A DNA stretch of 64,000 bases from the NCBI RefSeq assembly GCF_021379005.1, contig NZ_CP075171.1, forward strand, positions 5,146,001 through 5,210,000, given 5' to 3'. This DNA is from Leptodesmis sichuanensis A121. GTDB lineage: Bacteria; Cyanobacteriota; Cyanobacteriia; Leptolyngbyales; Leptolyngbyaceae. A model generated the notes under the pieces. It saw only the letters and a list, made by a program, of their open reading frames with translations. It was not told the origin of the DNA and ran no database searches. The position numbers were made by a program, and so were the translations under genes. Shown here one piece after another: positions 1-8,894 of this stretch; positions within the stretch are counted from its first letter, which is position 1, and each line of letters starts with the position of its first letter.

Positions 1-111
1 CTTATGGCTGCTTAAACAAACCAGTTAGATCCTTCAAACTAAGACTGAACTATGCTTTTTGTCCTGTACGACATCAGACAGAAGCCGTCAGGCAGTGCTA
101 GGCTGGACAGT

Positions 112-1002
112 ATGTTAACTCCTCTGACTCGCAAAGCTTTTGAACAACTCGTTCCGGCAGTAGCTACGGGAGCGCAATATGCCTATTGCTGGGGAAAGCT
201 GCCAGATTTGCTCAGCCGCTTACTGATCTCAGTAGTCGGAATGTTCGCTGTGCTACTGGTGCGGCTGCTGATTCTCCAGGAAGGATTTGATGAGATTCTC
301 CTGACAATTGGGATTACGGTAGGACTGTACTGGCTTTGGGGGCCTGTGTTATGGGCCAGCCTGCGTAACCGTGAATATCGTAAATATGGCTATTGTGGCT
401 TCTGGCAAGGTACGGTGCTGGATGTTTTCATCTCAGAAGAATTAGTTGGGACAGAAGAAACCGTCAATAAACGGGGCGATCTGGTGGTGGTAGAGAACCG
501 GGAACGCTGTCTGAATCTGGTTGTAGGAGATGAAAGTGGCTTTTCTACAGAGCTGCGCGTACCGTTGAAACGGAGCCATCGTGCGATCGACATTGGCGAT
601 CATGCCGAAATGCTGGTGTTCTCAAATCGGGGAGATCTGGGCCGCATTTCCCGCACCTCAGATATTTACTTGCCCGATCACAATCTTTGGGTAAGTGACT
701 ATCCTGCCGTGCAACGAGAGGCGTTTGTAGAGATCAGCCGTCGCCTGGATACTTATCAACCCATGGATGAACCGCTTCCCAGAACAGAACGACCCGCCCA
801 GAAGCGAACTCCCAGAACCTCAGCCGCATCCAAACCTTCCAGTTCCAGTTCTTCCCTGGCCAGACGAGACGACAGCCGCTCACGCGAGTTTGTGAACCCG
901 GCCAGATCAGATTGGGAGTATGACCGGGATGAGGAGCAGTTTTATCAAGACCGCGATCGCCCCAGCCGGCCATCCCGCCGTCGCCCCAAAACTGATTGGT
1001 AG
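112..1002 (+). CDS. uncharacterised cyanobacterial membrane protein
   Basis: I do not recognise a characterised function. The frame is open from an ATG at 52, but the ATG at 112 (MLTPLTRKAFEQL) looks like the natural N-terminus because the preceding 20 residues look random; this gives 296 aa. Two hydrophobic segments near residues 35-80 form a membrane hairpin. A soluble domain of about 120 residues follows, then a disordered Ser/Arg/Pro-rich tail with repeated Ser and Arg-Pro runs. Similar cyanobacterial proteins are, from memory, often labelled phosphate ABC transporter permease; nothing here supports a transporter. The stop codon lies at the edge of a degenerate palindromic repeat (999-1026), so the last codons may have been shaped by that element. 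Confidence 0.7.
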   Translation: MLTPLTRKAFEQLVPAVATGAQYAYCWGKLPDLLSRLLISVVGMFAVLLVRLLILQEGFDEILLTIGITVGLYWLWGPVLWASLRNREYRKYGYCGFWQGTVLDVFISEELVGTEETVNKRGDLVVVENRERCLNLVVGDESGFSTELRVPLKRSHRAIDIGDHAEMLVFSNRGDLGRISRTSDIYLPDHNLWVSDYPAVQREAFVEISRRLDTYQPMDEPLPRTERPAQKRTPRTSAASKPSSSSSSLARRDDSRSREFVNPARSDWEYDRDEEQFYQDRDRPSRPSRRRPKTDW

Positions 1003-1026
1003 AGACGTTCTGGCGGACAGTTCTAC
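999..1026. repeat. degenerate copy of GTAGAGACGTTC palindrome
   Basis: The first half, GTAGAGACGTTC, matches the left arm of the palindrome at 7289-7317; the right arm is decayed. The element begins within the last two codons of the upstream gene and supplies its TAG stop. Confidence 0.5.
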
Positions 1027-1030
1027 GGGG

Positions 1031-1660
1031 TTAACCCATCCCATTGCGGTTCTGACCATACGCCTGCCAGGCCAAGTCAATTAACCCATTGACGATCGCC
1101 GCTGCCACTACCGCACTCCCTTTACGCCCCTCTACCCGAATATGGGGAATCAGGGATTCGGCCAACTGCTCTTTTGCTGCTTCCACTCCCACAAATCCTG
1201 AAGGAGTGCCAATTACCAGGGCTGGACGAATTTCCTCGGTTCTAATTAGCTCTGCGATCGCGGTTAAAGCCGTCTGAGCTTCCCCCACCACAAAGATTCC
1301 CTCTGGATACCGCCGAGCCAGGGTTTCCATCCCCCAGGCTGCCCGACTTTTGTCTTTTTGCGGACGGGTAATTGCCTCCATGCTGCAGTACACCGGGTTC
1401 GCAAACGTACTTTGAATATGGGATGCAATCCCCACCTGCACCATTGGGACATCCACGACGATCGTGGTACGGGCGGCCAGAGCCGCAGCTCCAGACTGTA
1501 GTGCCAGGTCAGAAAAGCGAATTAAGGACTTATATTCAAAGTCTGCCGTCGCATAAATGACCCGCCGGACAATTTCATACTCGGCGGGAGAGAAGGAGTG
1601 ATCGCCAATTTCACGATCAATGATGGCGAGACTTTGGGCATCGGTCACATGCCATTCCAT
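1031..1660 (-). CDS. cobH: precorrin-8X methylmutase CobH/CbiC
   Basis: This enzyme moves a methyl group from C-11 to C-12 of precorrin-8X to give hydrogenobyrinate (or the cobalt form) in cobalamin synthesis; it is cytosolic. The 209-aa length fits the family. Family features are visible: the GDHSF region near residue 20, the VDVPMVQVGI strand, the GMETLARRYPEGI block and the C-terminal GTPSGFVGVEAAKE and RKGSAVVAAAIVNGL blocks that line the substrate site. It stands alone on the minus strand with no other cob gene next to it. I see no cobalamin riboswitch in the 135 bp upstream, although a distal element cannot be excluded. Confidence 0.93.
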   Translation of the reverse strand: MEWHVTDAQSLAIIDREIGDHSFSPAEYEIVRRVIYATADFEYKSLIRFSDLALQSGAAALAARTTIVVDVPMVQVGIASHIQSTFANPVYCSMEAITRPQKDKSRAAWGMETLARRYPEGIFVVGEAQTALTAIAELIRTEEIRPALVIGTPSGFVGVEAAKEQLAESLIPHIRVEGRKGSAVVAAAIVNGLIDLAWQAYGQNRNGMG

Positions 1661-1795
1661 ACGGCTGCAAAGGTTGGGGCGTTACATTAGCACTAACGCA
1701 TCCTACCTCTAAATTCCGTCCATCTACTTAAGAACTGAAAATTTAGACCTTAAAACTCAAAACTTACCTGCGACCTTCTGCCTTCACAAAAACAA

Positions 1796-2650
1796 TTAGG
1801 TCTCAGACGGCGCAGACCGATTGAAGGTCGGAGATAAATAGGCCACTAATGCCCCGATCGCGAATCCCGCAAAGTTACGGAATAAAGGCAGCCAATCGGA
1901 CGTGCGAGAAACCACTGGTCCAATTCCGAAGGCAATGAACAACATGGCCCACAGGGGAGAAAAGATCAGTGCCCATTGCCAGGAAAACACCTGCCCTTCT
2001 TTGCGGGGATGACCTGCAAATCCAAAAACAATGCCCCCTGCGATCGACGTAACCAAGGTGAGAATCCACTGTTCTCTGGGCAAACCGGGAACCACTCGGC
2101 AGCCTCCCTGCCGGATGCAGGTTTTAATAGATTCGATCGCCCGGATGATCGCCTGATCTTCACCGTGATCTCGGACATAGAACTGATTGCCATAGCGAGT
2201 TTGCAGTTCAATCCAGAACACTCGTGGCATGAGGGGATAGAAATCATCGCCCACGCTGAAGTTGAGAATGTTACCGCCACGAGGGTCGGCTACCAGTAGG
2301 GTGCTGTGATTATCGAGTCCCCAATAATCCTTAACGGCCAGTCCTGGAGTGCGATCAAACTGCGTTAACACACGCAATTTCCAGCCCGTCTGCTGCTCAA
2401 ATTCTTCCAGATCCTTGGCCAGAGCCGCCTCTTGATCACTGTTCAAAAACTTGGCCAGATCGATGACTGTGGTTTTTTCCGCTGGTAACAGGTCGGGATT
2501 ATCAAAGGCATAGGCGGTTGAAGTTCCTGAAATGGCTCCAGAGTAAACCCAGGTGCATACAGCCAGAAGGCAGGCCAGGGAATAGATCACCCATTTCTGA
2601 GAAAAGTAGGAGCACGATCGCAATTTTGCGGCAAGTTCAGGGTTCAACAT
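1796..2650 (-). CDS. TPM-domain membrane protein (Psb32-like)
   Basis: A 284-aa protein with an N-terminal hydrophobic segment (about residues 24-48) that is likely a signal or anchor, followed by a TPM domain (about 60-180) and two or three C-terminal membrane helices (about 198-275). TPM domains occur in the thylakoid lumen proteins TLP18.3 and Psb32, which are linked to photosystem II repair and acid phosphatase activity. The C-terminal helices make this longer than typical Psb32, so it may be a paralogue rather than the true orthologue. The domain should face the lumen or periplasm. It lies back-to-back with the queD-like gene, with about 210 bp between the two starts. Confidence 0.75.
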   Translation of the reverse strand: MLNPELAAKLRSCSYFSQKWVIYSLACLLAVCTWVYSGAISGTSTAYAFDNPDLLPAEKTTVIDLAKFLNSDQEAALAKDLEEFEQQTGWKLRVLTQFDRTPGLAVKDYWGLDNHSTLLVADPRGGNILNFSVGDDFYPLMPRVFWIELQTRYGNQFYVRDHGEDQAIIRAIESIKTCIRQGGCRVVPGLPREQWILTLVTSIAGGIVFGFAGHPRKEGQVFSWQWALIFSPLWAMLFIAFGIGPVVSRTSDWLPLFRNFAGFAIGALVAYLSPTFNRSAPSET

Positions 2651-2859
2651 AAGCGGGCTGAATCAGCGAGAAGGACTAACAGACGAGCAAGTACAACAAG
2701 AAACTTTTCTTAACACTTGTTAAACATAATCTAATACTAAAAACCTGGGGCATACCCGTCAATGGCTTGGAGATTTTGCGATCGCCTCTGGTCGTCTGGA
2801 TAGTTTATGCTGAGATTGGTATTCTTAGCAGAACTTTACACTTCACCCTCGCCCTCCCT

Positions 2860-3732
2860 ATGAAATGCATCATCAATCGCCGTGCCCAGTTCTCTGCCAG
2901 TCATCGCTACTGGCTCCCGGAACTGAGCGATGCCGAAAACATGGCGCGATTTGGTGCCTGTACCCGTTTTCCTGGCCACGGCCATAACTATGTCTTGTAT
3001 GTATCAATGGTCGGTGAGTTGGATGAGTATGGCATGGTGCTGAACCTGTCGGATGTGAAACACGTCATCAAGCGGGAAGTCACTAGCCAGCTTGACTTTT
3101 CTTACCTGAATCAGGTCTGGGAAGAATTTCAGCACACTTTACCGACCACGGAAAATATTGCACGGATCATCTGGCAACGGTTGGCCCCTCACCTGCCACT
3201 GGTTCGTATTCAACTCTTTGAACACCCTGACCTCTGGGCCGATTACTACGGAAATTCCATGGAAGCTTACTTAACGATCAGTACCCATTTCAGTGCGGCC
3301 CACCGCCTTGCCCGTCCTGACCTCAGTTATGAGGAGAATTGTGAAATCTATGGCAAGTGCGCTCGTCCCAATGGACATGGCCACAATTACCATCTAGAAG
3401 TCACCATTAAGGGCAATATCGACCCCCGGACGGGCATGATCGCCGACTTGGTGGCTTTCCAAAAAGCGGTTGATGATTACGTTGTAGAGCCGTTTGACCA
3501 TACGTTCTTAAATAAGGACATTCCTTACTTTGCTGAAGTGGTTCCTACCGCCGAGAATATCGCCGTGTATATTCGTGACCTGCTGCAAGCCCCCATTCGG
3601 GAGATCGGAGCGCAGTTACATAAGGTGAAGTTGATCGAAAGTCCGAATAACTCCTGTGAAGTCTACTGCGTTGAGCCTCAGATCCCGGAGATGGTTGCTC
3701 ATGCTGGAGAGCCTGCTTTAGCTCAAGTTTGA
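2860..3732 (+). CDS. tandem-domain 6-pyruvoyl/6-carboxy-tetrahydropterin synthase (QueD-like)
   Basis: QueD/PTPS enzymes convert dihydroneopterin triphosphate to tetrahydropterins; QueD leads to queuosine. The open frame begins at 2767, but MKCIINRRAQFSASH at 2860 is the natural family start, giving 290 aa. Two PTPS domains are fused. Domain 1 (about 1-130) has zinc-ligand-like H15, H40 and H42 and Cys34. Domain 2 (about 133-275) has H149, H173 and H175, with Cys167 in KCARPNGHGHNY. Domain 2 keeps the FDH motif that carries the triad histidine; domain 1 has LDF at the equivalent place, so it lacks that histidine. Domain 1 may therefore be structural or altered in activity. No other queuosine gene adjoins it. 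Confidence 0.85.
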   Translation: MKCIINRRAQFSASHRYWLPELSDAENMARFGACTRFPGHGHNYVLYVSMVGELDEYGMVLNLSDVKHVIKREVTSQLDFSYLNQVWEEFQHTLPTTENIARIIWQRLAPHLPLVRIQLFEHPDLWADYYGNSMEAYLTISTHFSAAHRLARPDLSYEENCEIYGKCARPNGHGHNYHLEVTIKGNIDPRTGMIADLVAFQKAVDDYVVEPFDHTFLNKDIPYFAEVVPTAENIAVYIRDLLQAPIREIGAQLHKVKLIESPNNSCEVYCVEPQIPEMVAHAGEPALAQV

Positions 3733-3859
3733 GAAGGCAGAAAAAAGTGTTTTCAGGGCTTGCCGGATGAGAGAAGCTGCCGTAGACTAAGGGGCTTAAC
3801 GAGGGAAAATTCTTTCCCTTCTGATTCAACCTTCTCCGTCTCACTCTGCTCCTGTTGCC

Positions 3860-5062
3860 GTGAATCTGCGCCAATTCATCCCATTTTTTGACACGACTGC
3901 TCAGGATTGGGCGATCGAAGCCCGCCTCTTGCGCTGGATTACTTTCGTTTGGCTGTTCATCGGTCTGGCGATGGTGTTTTCAGCCTCCTATGCGATCGCT
4001 GATGCGGAGAACGGAGATGGACTGCATTACTTTAAACTTCAGATTGGCTGGATTCTGGTCGGTCTGGTGGGGTTTAATCTGATGGTGCATACTCCCATTC
4101 GCTTCATCTTGGGAGTTGCCGATTGGGGGTTGCTGCTGATTCTAGGAATGATTCTGGTGACGCTGATTCCGGGGATTGGCATTCAGGTGAATGGTTCCAC
4201 CCGCTGGTTATTCATTGGGCCGATTCCGTTACAGCCCTCCGAATTGATTAAACCATTTCTCGTTCTGCAAAGTGCCCGTATCTTTGCCCAGTGGAACCGC
4301 CTCACCTGGACAATCCGCCTGATTTGGTTAGGCATCTTTGCTGTGGTCGTAGGCGGAATTTTGATTCAACCCAACCTGAGTACAGCTGCCCTCTGTGGCA
4401 TGATGCTGTGGCTGATTGCGCTAGGAGGAGGCTTACCCTATACCCAATTGGGCGGAACGGCTCTGGCAGGGCTGGTGGTTGCGACCCTGAGTGTGAGTCT
4501 GCGTTCCTACCAACTCAAGCGGATTCTGTCCTTTTTGAACCCCTGGTCAGATCCGACTGGGAATGGCTATCAGTTAATTCAAAGTATGCTGGCTGTTGGG
4601 TCTGGAGGCTGGTTCGGAAGCGGATTTGGGCTGTCTCACCAAAAGCTCTTCTATTTGCCAATTCAGTACACTGACTTTATCTTTGCTGTCTTTGCTGAGG
4701 AATTTGGGTTCGTCGGTTGCCTGTTGCTGCTCCTGATGCTGGTGGTTTATGCAACGCTGGCCCTCAAAGTGGTTTTGAAAGCCCGTTATCCCGTTCATCG
4801 ATTGGTGGCGATCGGCATCATGGTGCTCCTCATCGGTCAATCCCTGCTCAACATTGGGGTGGCTACGGGAGTCTTGCCCACAACTGGCCTACCATTTCCC
4901 TTCTTAAGTTATGGGGGGAGTTCGATGATTTCCAGTTTGATTGCCGCTGGATTGTTGATTCGGGTGGCCCGGGAAAGCAGTGAGGCCAAGGTGGTGAACC
5001 TGGACGATCGCCGTCCAGCGACTGCCTCCACTAATCAACGCATCACCCGACGAGCTACTTAG
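3860..5062 (+). CDS. ftsW: peptidoglycan glycosyltransferase FtsW (SEDS family)
   Basis: A polytopic SEDS protein of 400 aa that polymerises lipid II at the division septum with its partner class B PBP. About ten membrane helices are visible. Family hallmarks include GSTRWLFIGPIPLQPSELIKP, the loop with NPWSDPTGNGYQLIQS, and C-terminal PFLSYGGSSM. The start is GTG at 3860 (frame MNLRQFIPFF); no upstream ATG in frame is better placed. RodA is the alternative, but the C-terminal region and length fit FtsW. ccdA follows after 69 bp, so the two may be cotranscribed. Confidence 0.88.
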   Translation: MNLRQFIPFFDTTAQDWAIEARLLRWITFVWLFIGLAMVFSASYAIADAENGDGLHYFKLQIGWILVGLVGFNLMVHTPIRFILGVADWGLLLILGMILVTLIPGIGIQVNGSTRWLFIGPIPLQPSELIKPFLVLQSARIFAQWNRLTWTIRLIWLGIFAVVVGGILIQPNLSTAALCGMMLWLIALGGGLPYTQLGGTALAGLVVATLSVSLRSYQLKRILSFLNPWSDPTGNGYQLIQSMLAVGSGGWFGSGFGLSHQKLFYLPIQYTDFIFAVFAEEFGFVGCLLLLLMLVVYATLALKVVLKARYPVHRLVAIGIMVLLIGQSLLNIGVATGVLPTTGLPFPFLSYGGSSMISSLIAAGLLIRVARESSEAKVVNLDDRRPATASTNQRITRRAT

Positions 5063-5131
5063 AAGTGAAGAGGAGGACTCCTATCGTTAGGATAGAGATG
5101 GCCCCAGGCGATCGCAATTCCCAATACACTC

Positions 5132-5866
5132 ATGCTTGACACGCTGCAAATCCAACTCTATCAACTGGCTCACTTTGCCAATACCCTGGTTTCCGCCCAG
5201 TTATCCCATCTCACGCCTGTCAGTGTGGCTATCATTGCGCTGGCGGGCTTGTTGACCAGTTTGACTCCCTGTATGCTCTCCATGCTGCCGATCACGATCG
5301 GGTATATGGGTGGCTATGAAACCAAAACCCGTCTACAAGCGGCGGCTCAGTCCACCTGGTTTGCCTTGGGATTAGCGACGACGTTAGCAGCCTTGGGACT
5401 TCTGGCCGGGGTGCTGGGACAAATTTATGGGCAAATCGGGTTTGGCCTCCCCATCGTCGTCAGTGTGATTGCCATTCTCATGGGTCTGAACCTGCTGGAA
5501 GCCCTCCCTTTAAGCTTGCCATCCACGGGGGGGATCGATTGGATTTCCCAGGAACTGCCAGCGGGGGTCAAGGCGTATCTGATTGGCTTAACCTTCGGCG
5601 TTGTGGCCTCTCCTTGCAGTACTCCCGTTTTGGCTACCCTGCTGGCCTGGATTTCCAGCACCAAAGATCCGATGCTCGGCAGTGTTATGCTGCTGGCCTA
5701 CACTGTGGGCTATGTGGCTCCTCTGGTACTGGCAGGCACCTTTACCGCTTCAGTCAAAAAGTTGCTGGAATTACGCCGCTGGTCGGGCTGGATTACACCT
5801 GCCAGTGGCGTGTTGTTGATTGGCTTTGGCCTCTTTTCCTTGCTATCCAGAGTCACAAGTTTTTGA
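5132..5866 (+). CDS. ccdA: cytochrome c biogenesis protein CcdA
   Basis: CcdA carries electrons from cytosolic/stromal thioredoxin across the membrane to lumenal thiol proteins that keep apocytochrome c cysteines reduced for haem attachment (system II). The 244-aa protein has six membrane helices. The two redox-active cysteines are visible in LTPCMLS (helix 1) and ASPCSTP (helix 4), both in the proline-flanked family context. The downstream ccsB start is 15 bp away, so ccdA-ccsB is almost certainly an operon. The gene faces a VKOR-Trx locus just beyond ccsB. Confidence 0.95.
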   Translation: MLDTLQIQLYQLAHFANTLVSAQLSHLTPVSVAIIALAGLLTSLTPCMLSMLPITIGYMGGYETKTRLQAAAQSTWFALGLATTLAALGLLAGVLGQIYGQIGFGLPIVVSVIAILMGLNLLEALPLSLPSTGGIDWISQELPAGVKAYLIGLTFGVVASPCSTPVLATLLAWISSTKDPMLGSVMLLAYTVGYVAPLVLAGTFTASVKKLLELRRWSGWITPASGVLLIGFGLFSLLSRVTSF

Positions 5867-5881
5867 GCGGCCTGAAATTAC

Positions 5882-7285
5882 ATGAATGCCAAAAGTTTTT
5901 CCTCTCACCTTACCTCCGTCCTTACCGTTCCCCAAGTTTTTTTTAAGCGTGAACTGATCCCCTTTCTGGCCGATCTGCGATTGGCGATCGTCCTGCTGCT
6001 ACTCATCGCCCTCTTCAGCATCACCGGAACCGTCATCGAACAGGGACAGTCTGCCGCGTTTTATCAGGCCAACTATCCAGAACAACCAGCCCTGTTTGGC
6101 TTTCTCACCTGGAAAGTGATCCTGCAGACGGGCTTGGATCATGTCTATCGCACCTGGTGGTTTCTGGCCCTGCTGATCCTGTTTGGCTCCAGTCTCACAG
6201 CCTGCACTTTCAAACGGCAGCTTCCGGCCCTGCGCTGGTTTTCTCGCACCTGGAATTTCTATACTCAACCGCGCCAGTTTCAGAAATTTGCTCTCAGTGC
6301 TGAGTTCAATCAAGGCTCGGTGGACGATCTGGTTCCTTTATTAGAACAGCGGCGATACAGGGTGTTTCGTCAGGATAATTCTCTGTATGCTCACAAAGGA
6401 ATTGTCGGGCGAGTGGGGCCGATCGTGGTGCATATCGGTATTCTGGTGATTCTGCTAGGAGGGATTTGGGGGGCCATGACTGGATTCATCGCCCAGGAGA
6501 TGATCCCCAGTGGTGCCACCTTCCAGATTCGTAATATTACCGATGCTGGCCCTTTCGCAGAACGGCAGGTGCCTAAAGATTGGGCGGTGAAAGTGAATCG
6601 TTTCTGGATTGATTACACGCCAGATGGGACGATCGACCAGTTCTACTCCGATATGTCCGTTTTGGATCAAGATGGACAGGAGGTAAAGCGGAAGACGATC
6701 CATGTGAATGAACCCCTGCGCTATCGAGGTGTGACCCTATATCAGGCTGATTGGGCGATCGCAGGTGTGCGGGTACGACTGAACAACAGTCCCATTTTTC
6801 AACTGCCAATGGCTCAACTGGATACAGGCGGCAAAGGACGGCTCTGGGGCACCTGGATTCCCACCAAACCGGACTTGAGCGAAGGCGTTTCCCTAATTGC
6901 CAAAGATTTGCAGGGAACGGTGATTGTTTATGATGCAGCAGGCAAATTGGTAGCTACGGTGCGATCGGGGATGGCCACTGAGGTAAACGGAGTCACACTG
7001 AAAGTACTTGACCTGATTGGCAGTACAGGATTACAGATCAAAGCGGATCCCGGCATTCCGATCGTCTACGCTGGATTTGCCCTACTGATGCTGGGGGTAA
7101 TCATGAGTTACATCTCCCATTCCCAAATCTGGGCACTGCAAGTAAATGGCCAGTGCTTTGTCGGCGGCAAAACAAATCGCGCTCAGGTGGCCTTTGAGCG
7201 CGAAATGATTGGCATCCTCGATCAGTTTGGCCAGCCTGATGACACCATTCCAGCATCACCTGGCAATTTGCTGAAATCAACCTGA
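5882..7285 (+). CDS. ccsB: cytochrome c biogenesis protein CcsB (Ccs1/ResB)
   Basis: Subunit of the system II haem-ligation complex with CcsA; it accepts haem and presents apocytochrome on the lumen side. The 467-aa protein shows the ResB layout: membrane helices near residues 33-50, 85-100 and 172-195, a large lumenal domain (about 200-385), and a final helix (about 390-410). The GTVIEQGQS and [16 protein letters not shown] segments are typical of the family. No ccsA is present in the window. The gene ends at a palindrome shared with the convergent VKOR gene. Confidence 0.93.
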   Translation: MNAKSFSSHLTSVLTVPQVFFKRELIPFLADLRLAIVLLLLIALFSITGTVIEQGQSAAFYQANYPEQPALFGFLTWKVILQTGLDHVYRTWWFLALLILFGSSLTACTFKRQLPALRWFSRTWNFYTQPRQFQKFALSAEFNQGSVDDLVPLLEQRRYRVFRQDNSLYAHKGIVGRVGPIVVHIGILVILLGGIWGAMTGFIAQEMIPSGATFQIRNITDAGPFAERQVPKDWAVKVNRFWIDYTPDGTIDQFYSDMSVLDQDGQEVKRKTIHVNEPLRYRGVTLYQADWAIAGVRVRLNNSPIFQLPMAQLDTGGKGRLWGTWIPTKPDLSEGVSLIAKDLQGTVIVYDAAGKLVATVRSGMATEVNGVTLKVLDLIGSTGLQIKADPGIPIVYAGFALLMLGVIMSYISHSQIWALQVNGQCFVGGKTNRAQVAFEREMIGILDQFGQPDDTIPASPGNLLKST

Positions 7286-7288
7286 TGT

Positions 7289-7317
7289 GTAGAGACGTTC
7301 CACCGGAACATCTCTAC
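7289..7317. terminator. palindrome between convergent ccsB and VKOR genes
   Basis: GTAGAGACGTTCC and GGAACATCTCTAC form a 13-bp stem with one mismatch around a 3-nt loop. It lies 3 bp after the ccsB stop and 15 bp beyond the stop of the opposing gene, so it could end both transcripts. It lacks a clear T-run, and related sequence at 999-1026 suggests it is also a dispersed repeat. Confidence 0.55.
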
Positions 7318-7331
7318 TCTACGGGTTAAAA

Positions 7332-8330
7332 TCACGAACCATTCTTAAAGTTTCGAGGTCCCTGATAGCCTGAATTATTGGCAAGGTCAGTCAGAGTTTG
7401 GGTGCCAATATAAAACTTGCCTTTGATTTCCCAGGTGGGAAAGCCAACCGTATCCGTCTGATTCTGCTTCTTAGCCTTTTCCAGAACCTGCTGACAAAGC
7501 TCTGTCTGAGGATTTACCCCACCGGGATCACACTCAACATAGTTAATAATCGCCGCTGCTTCCTTCCCAAAGACTTCCTTCTCATCGTGGCAGTGGGGAC
7601 ACCAGTACGCCCCGTACATCTTGGCTCCAATCTTCTTCAAATGCTTGGCTAATTCAATCTCAGCCGTTGAAGATGTCGTGGTGATCGGATACTCAATTCC
7701 CTGAGCCGGACTACCGGATGCGGTGGGTTGCGGAGTGAGTTTAGCGTTGATGGGAGCATAGATGGCCAGAGTCCCAATCAGCGTCACCATCAGCGTGATC
7801 ACCCCGATAAAAGCCAGTTGCCCCAGATCATCCCAATCACGGCCCAACAAGGTCAGCACCAGCATACTGAAGGCAAATACGGCGGAGGCAATACAGAAGA
7901 AACACACCCCGTCCATGCCGAACTTCGTCACAAACTGGGAGGTCATGATGTACATCAGATAGCCACTGAACACGGTCATCGCCGTGGCCCCGATGAAGAG
8001 CAAGGGCCAGGTCTTGTTCTCTAAATTCGTGCGCAGGGCTTTATTGGTTTCCTTATTGACCAGCAGCGGACTGAGCGCCAGAACCGCCATCGCAATGTAG
8101 GCCAGCAAACCAAACAAGGAAAGCGGTAGCCCAAAAACGGTGGCATAATCACTTTCTAACACCCGCTCGCAACCCTCAGTAGGACAGATCGCGGTGGTTC
8201 TGGTTAATTTGCTGAGGGTGATATAGCCAGTGTTGAGAATTCCCAGAACGGCGATCGCGCCAATCAGGGGGCGGGACCAGCGATGGATCCAGGGAGTATT
8301 ACGGCGGCGACTGGCAAGACTTTTAGACAT
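7332..8330 (-). CDS. VKOR-thioredoxin fusion (lumenal disulfide-forming enzyme)
   Basis: A vitamin K epoxide reductase homologue fused to a Trx-like domain. It oxidises lumenal/periplasmic protein thiols and passes electrons to quinone, as established for the Synechococcus homologue. In the 332-aa product the VKOR part (about 20-190) has loop cysteines C49 and C54 and the quinone-site pair C143-F-F-C146. The Trx part (about 222-332) has W-C244-P-H-C247 plus C267 and C279, as in the structurally studied homologue. At least four membrane helices are visible. The Trx part closely resembles the next gene on the strand, a stand-alone copy. It converges on the ccdA-ccsB operon, which works in the reductive direction. 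Confidence 0.93.
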   Translation of the reverse strand: MSKSLASRRRNTPWIHRWSRPLIGAIAVLGILNTGYITLSKLTRTTAICPTEGCERVLESDYATVFGLPLSLFGLLAYIAMAVLALSPLLVNKETNKALRTNLENKTWPLLFIGATAMTVFSGYLMYIMTSQFVTKFGMDGVCFFCIASAVFAFSMLVLTLLGRDWDDLGQLAFIGVITLMVTLIGTLAIYAPINAKLTPQPTASGSPAQGIEYPITTTSSTAEIELAKHLKKIGAKMYGAYWCPHCHDEKEVFGKEAAAIINYVECDPGGVNPQTELCQQVLEKAKKQNQTDTVGFPTWEIKGKFYIGTQTLTDLANNSGYQGPRNFKNGS

Positions 8331-8397
8331 AAACCATCCCTACGGTTTAAGGGGTTTTCTGTAATCAAGGATCATGCTCCATTCTGCCTTATCTCTG

Positions 8398-8850
8398 CTA
8401 GAAATTGCTGGAGCCTGAATAGCCAGACAATTTAGCCAGGTCTTCTAAAGACTGGGTTCCTGGATAGAGTTTCCCTTTGATCTCCCAGGTCGGGTAGCCC
8501 GTAATTTTAGCGCTTTTACACAGGGCGGGTCTGCCATTCGCTCCAGCGGGATCGCATTCCACATAGTCAATACTGCGAAAGGCCGCACCAAACAATTCTT
8601 TTTGTTGACTACAGTGGGGACACCAATAAGCGCCATACATCTTGGCCCCAATCTTCCTCAGATGGGCAGCCAGGCTAGCAATGGAACGATTATCGGCGAT
8701 CGACATAGATGGCATGGTTGATCGCAACGTCTCTGCCCTGGCAATCAGGGGATGGCCAAGGGGAATGACAAAACTGGTTCCAACTATCGTGAGCGCGATC
8801 GCGGCCAGCACCGTTGTCCTCCGATCAAAGGGCTGAAACCATCTGTTCAT
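8398..8850 (-). CDS. stand-alone thioredoxin-like protein, paralogue of the VKOR Trx domain
   Basis: 150 aa: a hydrophobic N-terminal segment (about residues 11-38, signal peptide or anchor) followed by a Trx-like domain with W-C77-P-H-C80, C99 and C111. Runs such as IGAKMYGAYWCPHC and GYPTWEIKGKLYPGTQSL are nearly identical to the C-terminal domain of the VKOR fusion 67 bp downstream on the same strand. This points to duplication of that domain. All four cysteines are conserved, so it is probably an active lumenal or periplasmic thiol oxidoreductase that exchanges with VKOR or its substrates. That partnership is inferred from similarity and adjacency. Confidence 0.85.
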   Translation of the reverse strand: MNRWFQPFDRRTTVLAAIALTIVGTSFVIPLGHPLIARAETLRSTMPSMSIADNRSIASLAAHLRKIGAKMYGAYWCPHCSQQKELFGAAFRSIDYVECDPAGANGRPALCKSAKITGYPTWEIKGKLYPGTQSLEDLAKLSGYSGSSNF

Positions 8851-8894
8851 GCTGCATCAATCCTCTTATGGTTATGTTTATGTGTAATCGTTGA

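Noticed and set aside
1661-1795. Possible cobalamin riboswitch upstream of cobH
   Set aside because: The gap is short and I find no B12-box-like conserved segment or the expected fold.
2767-2859. Upstream extension of the QueD-like protein
   Set aside because: The 31 extra residues contain a hydrophobic random stretch, and the family begins at MKCIINRRAQF.
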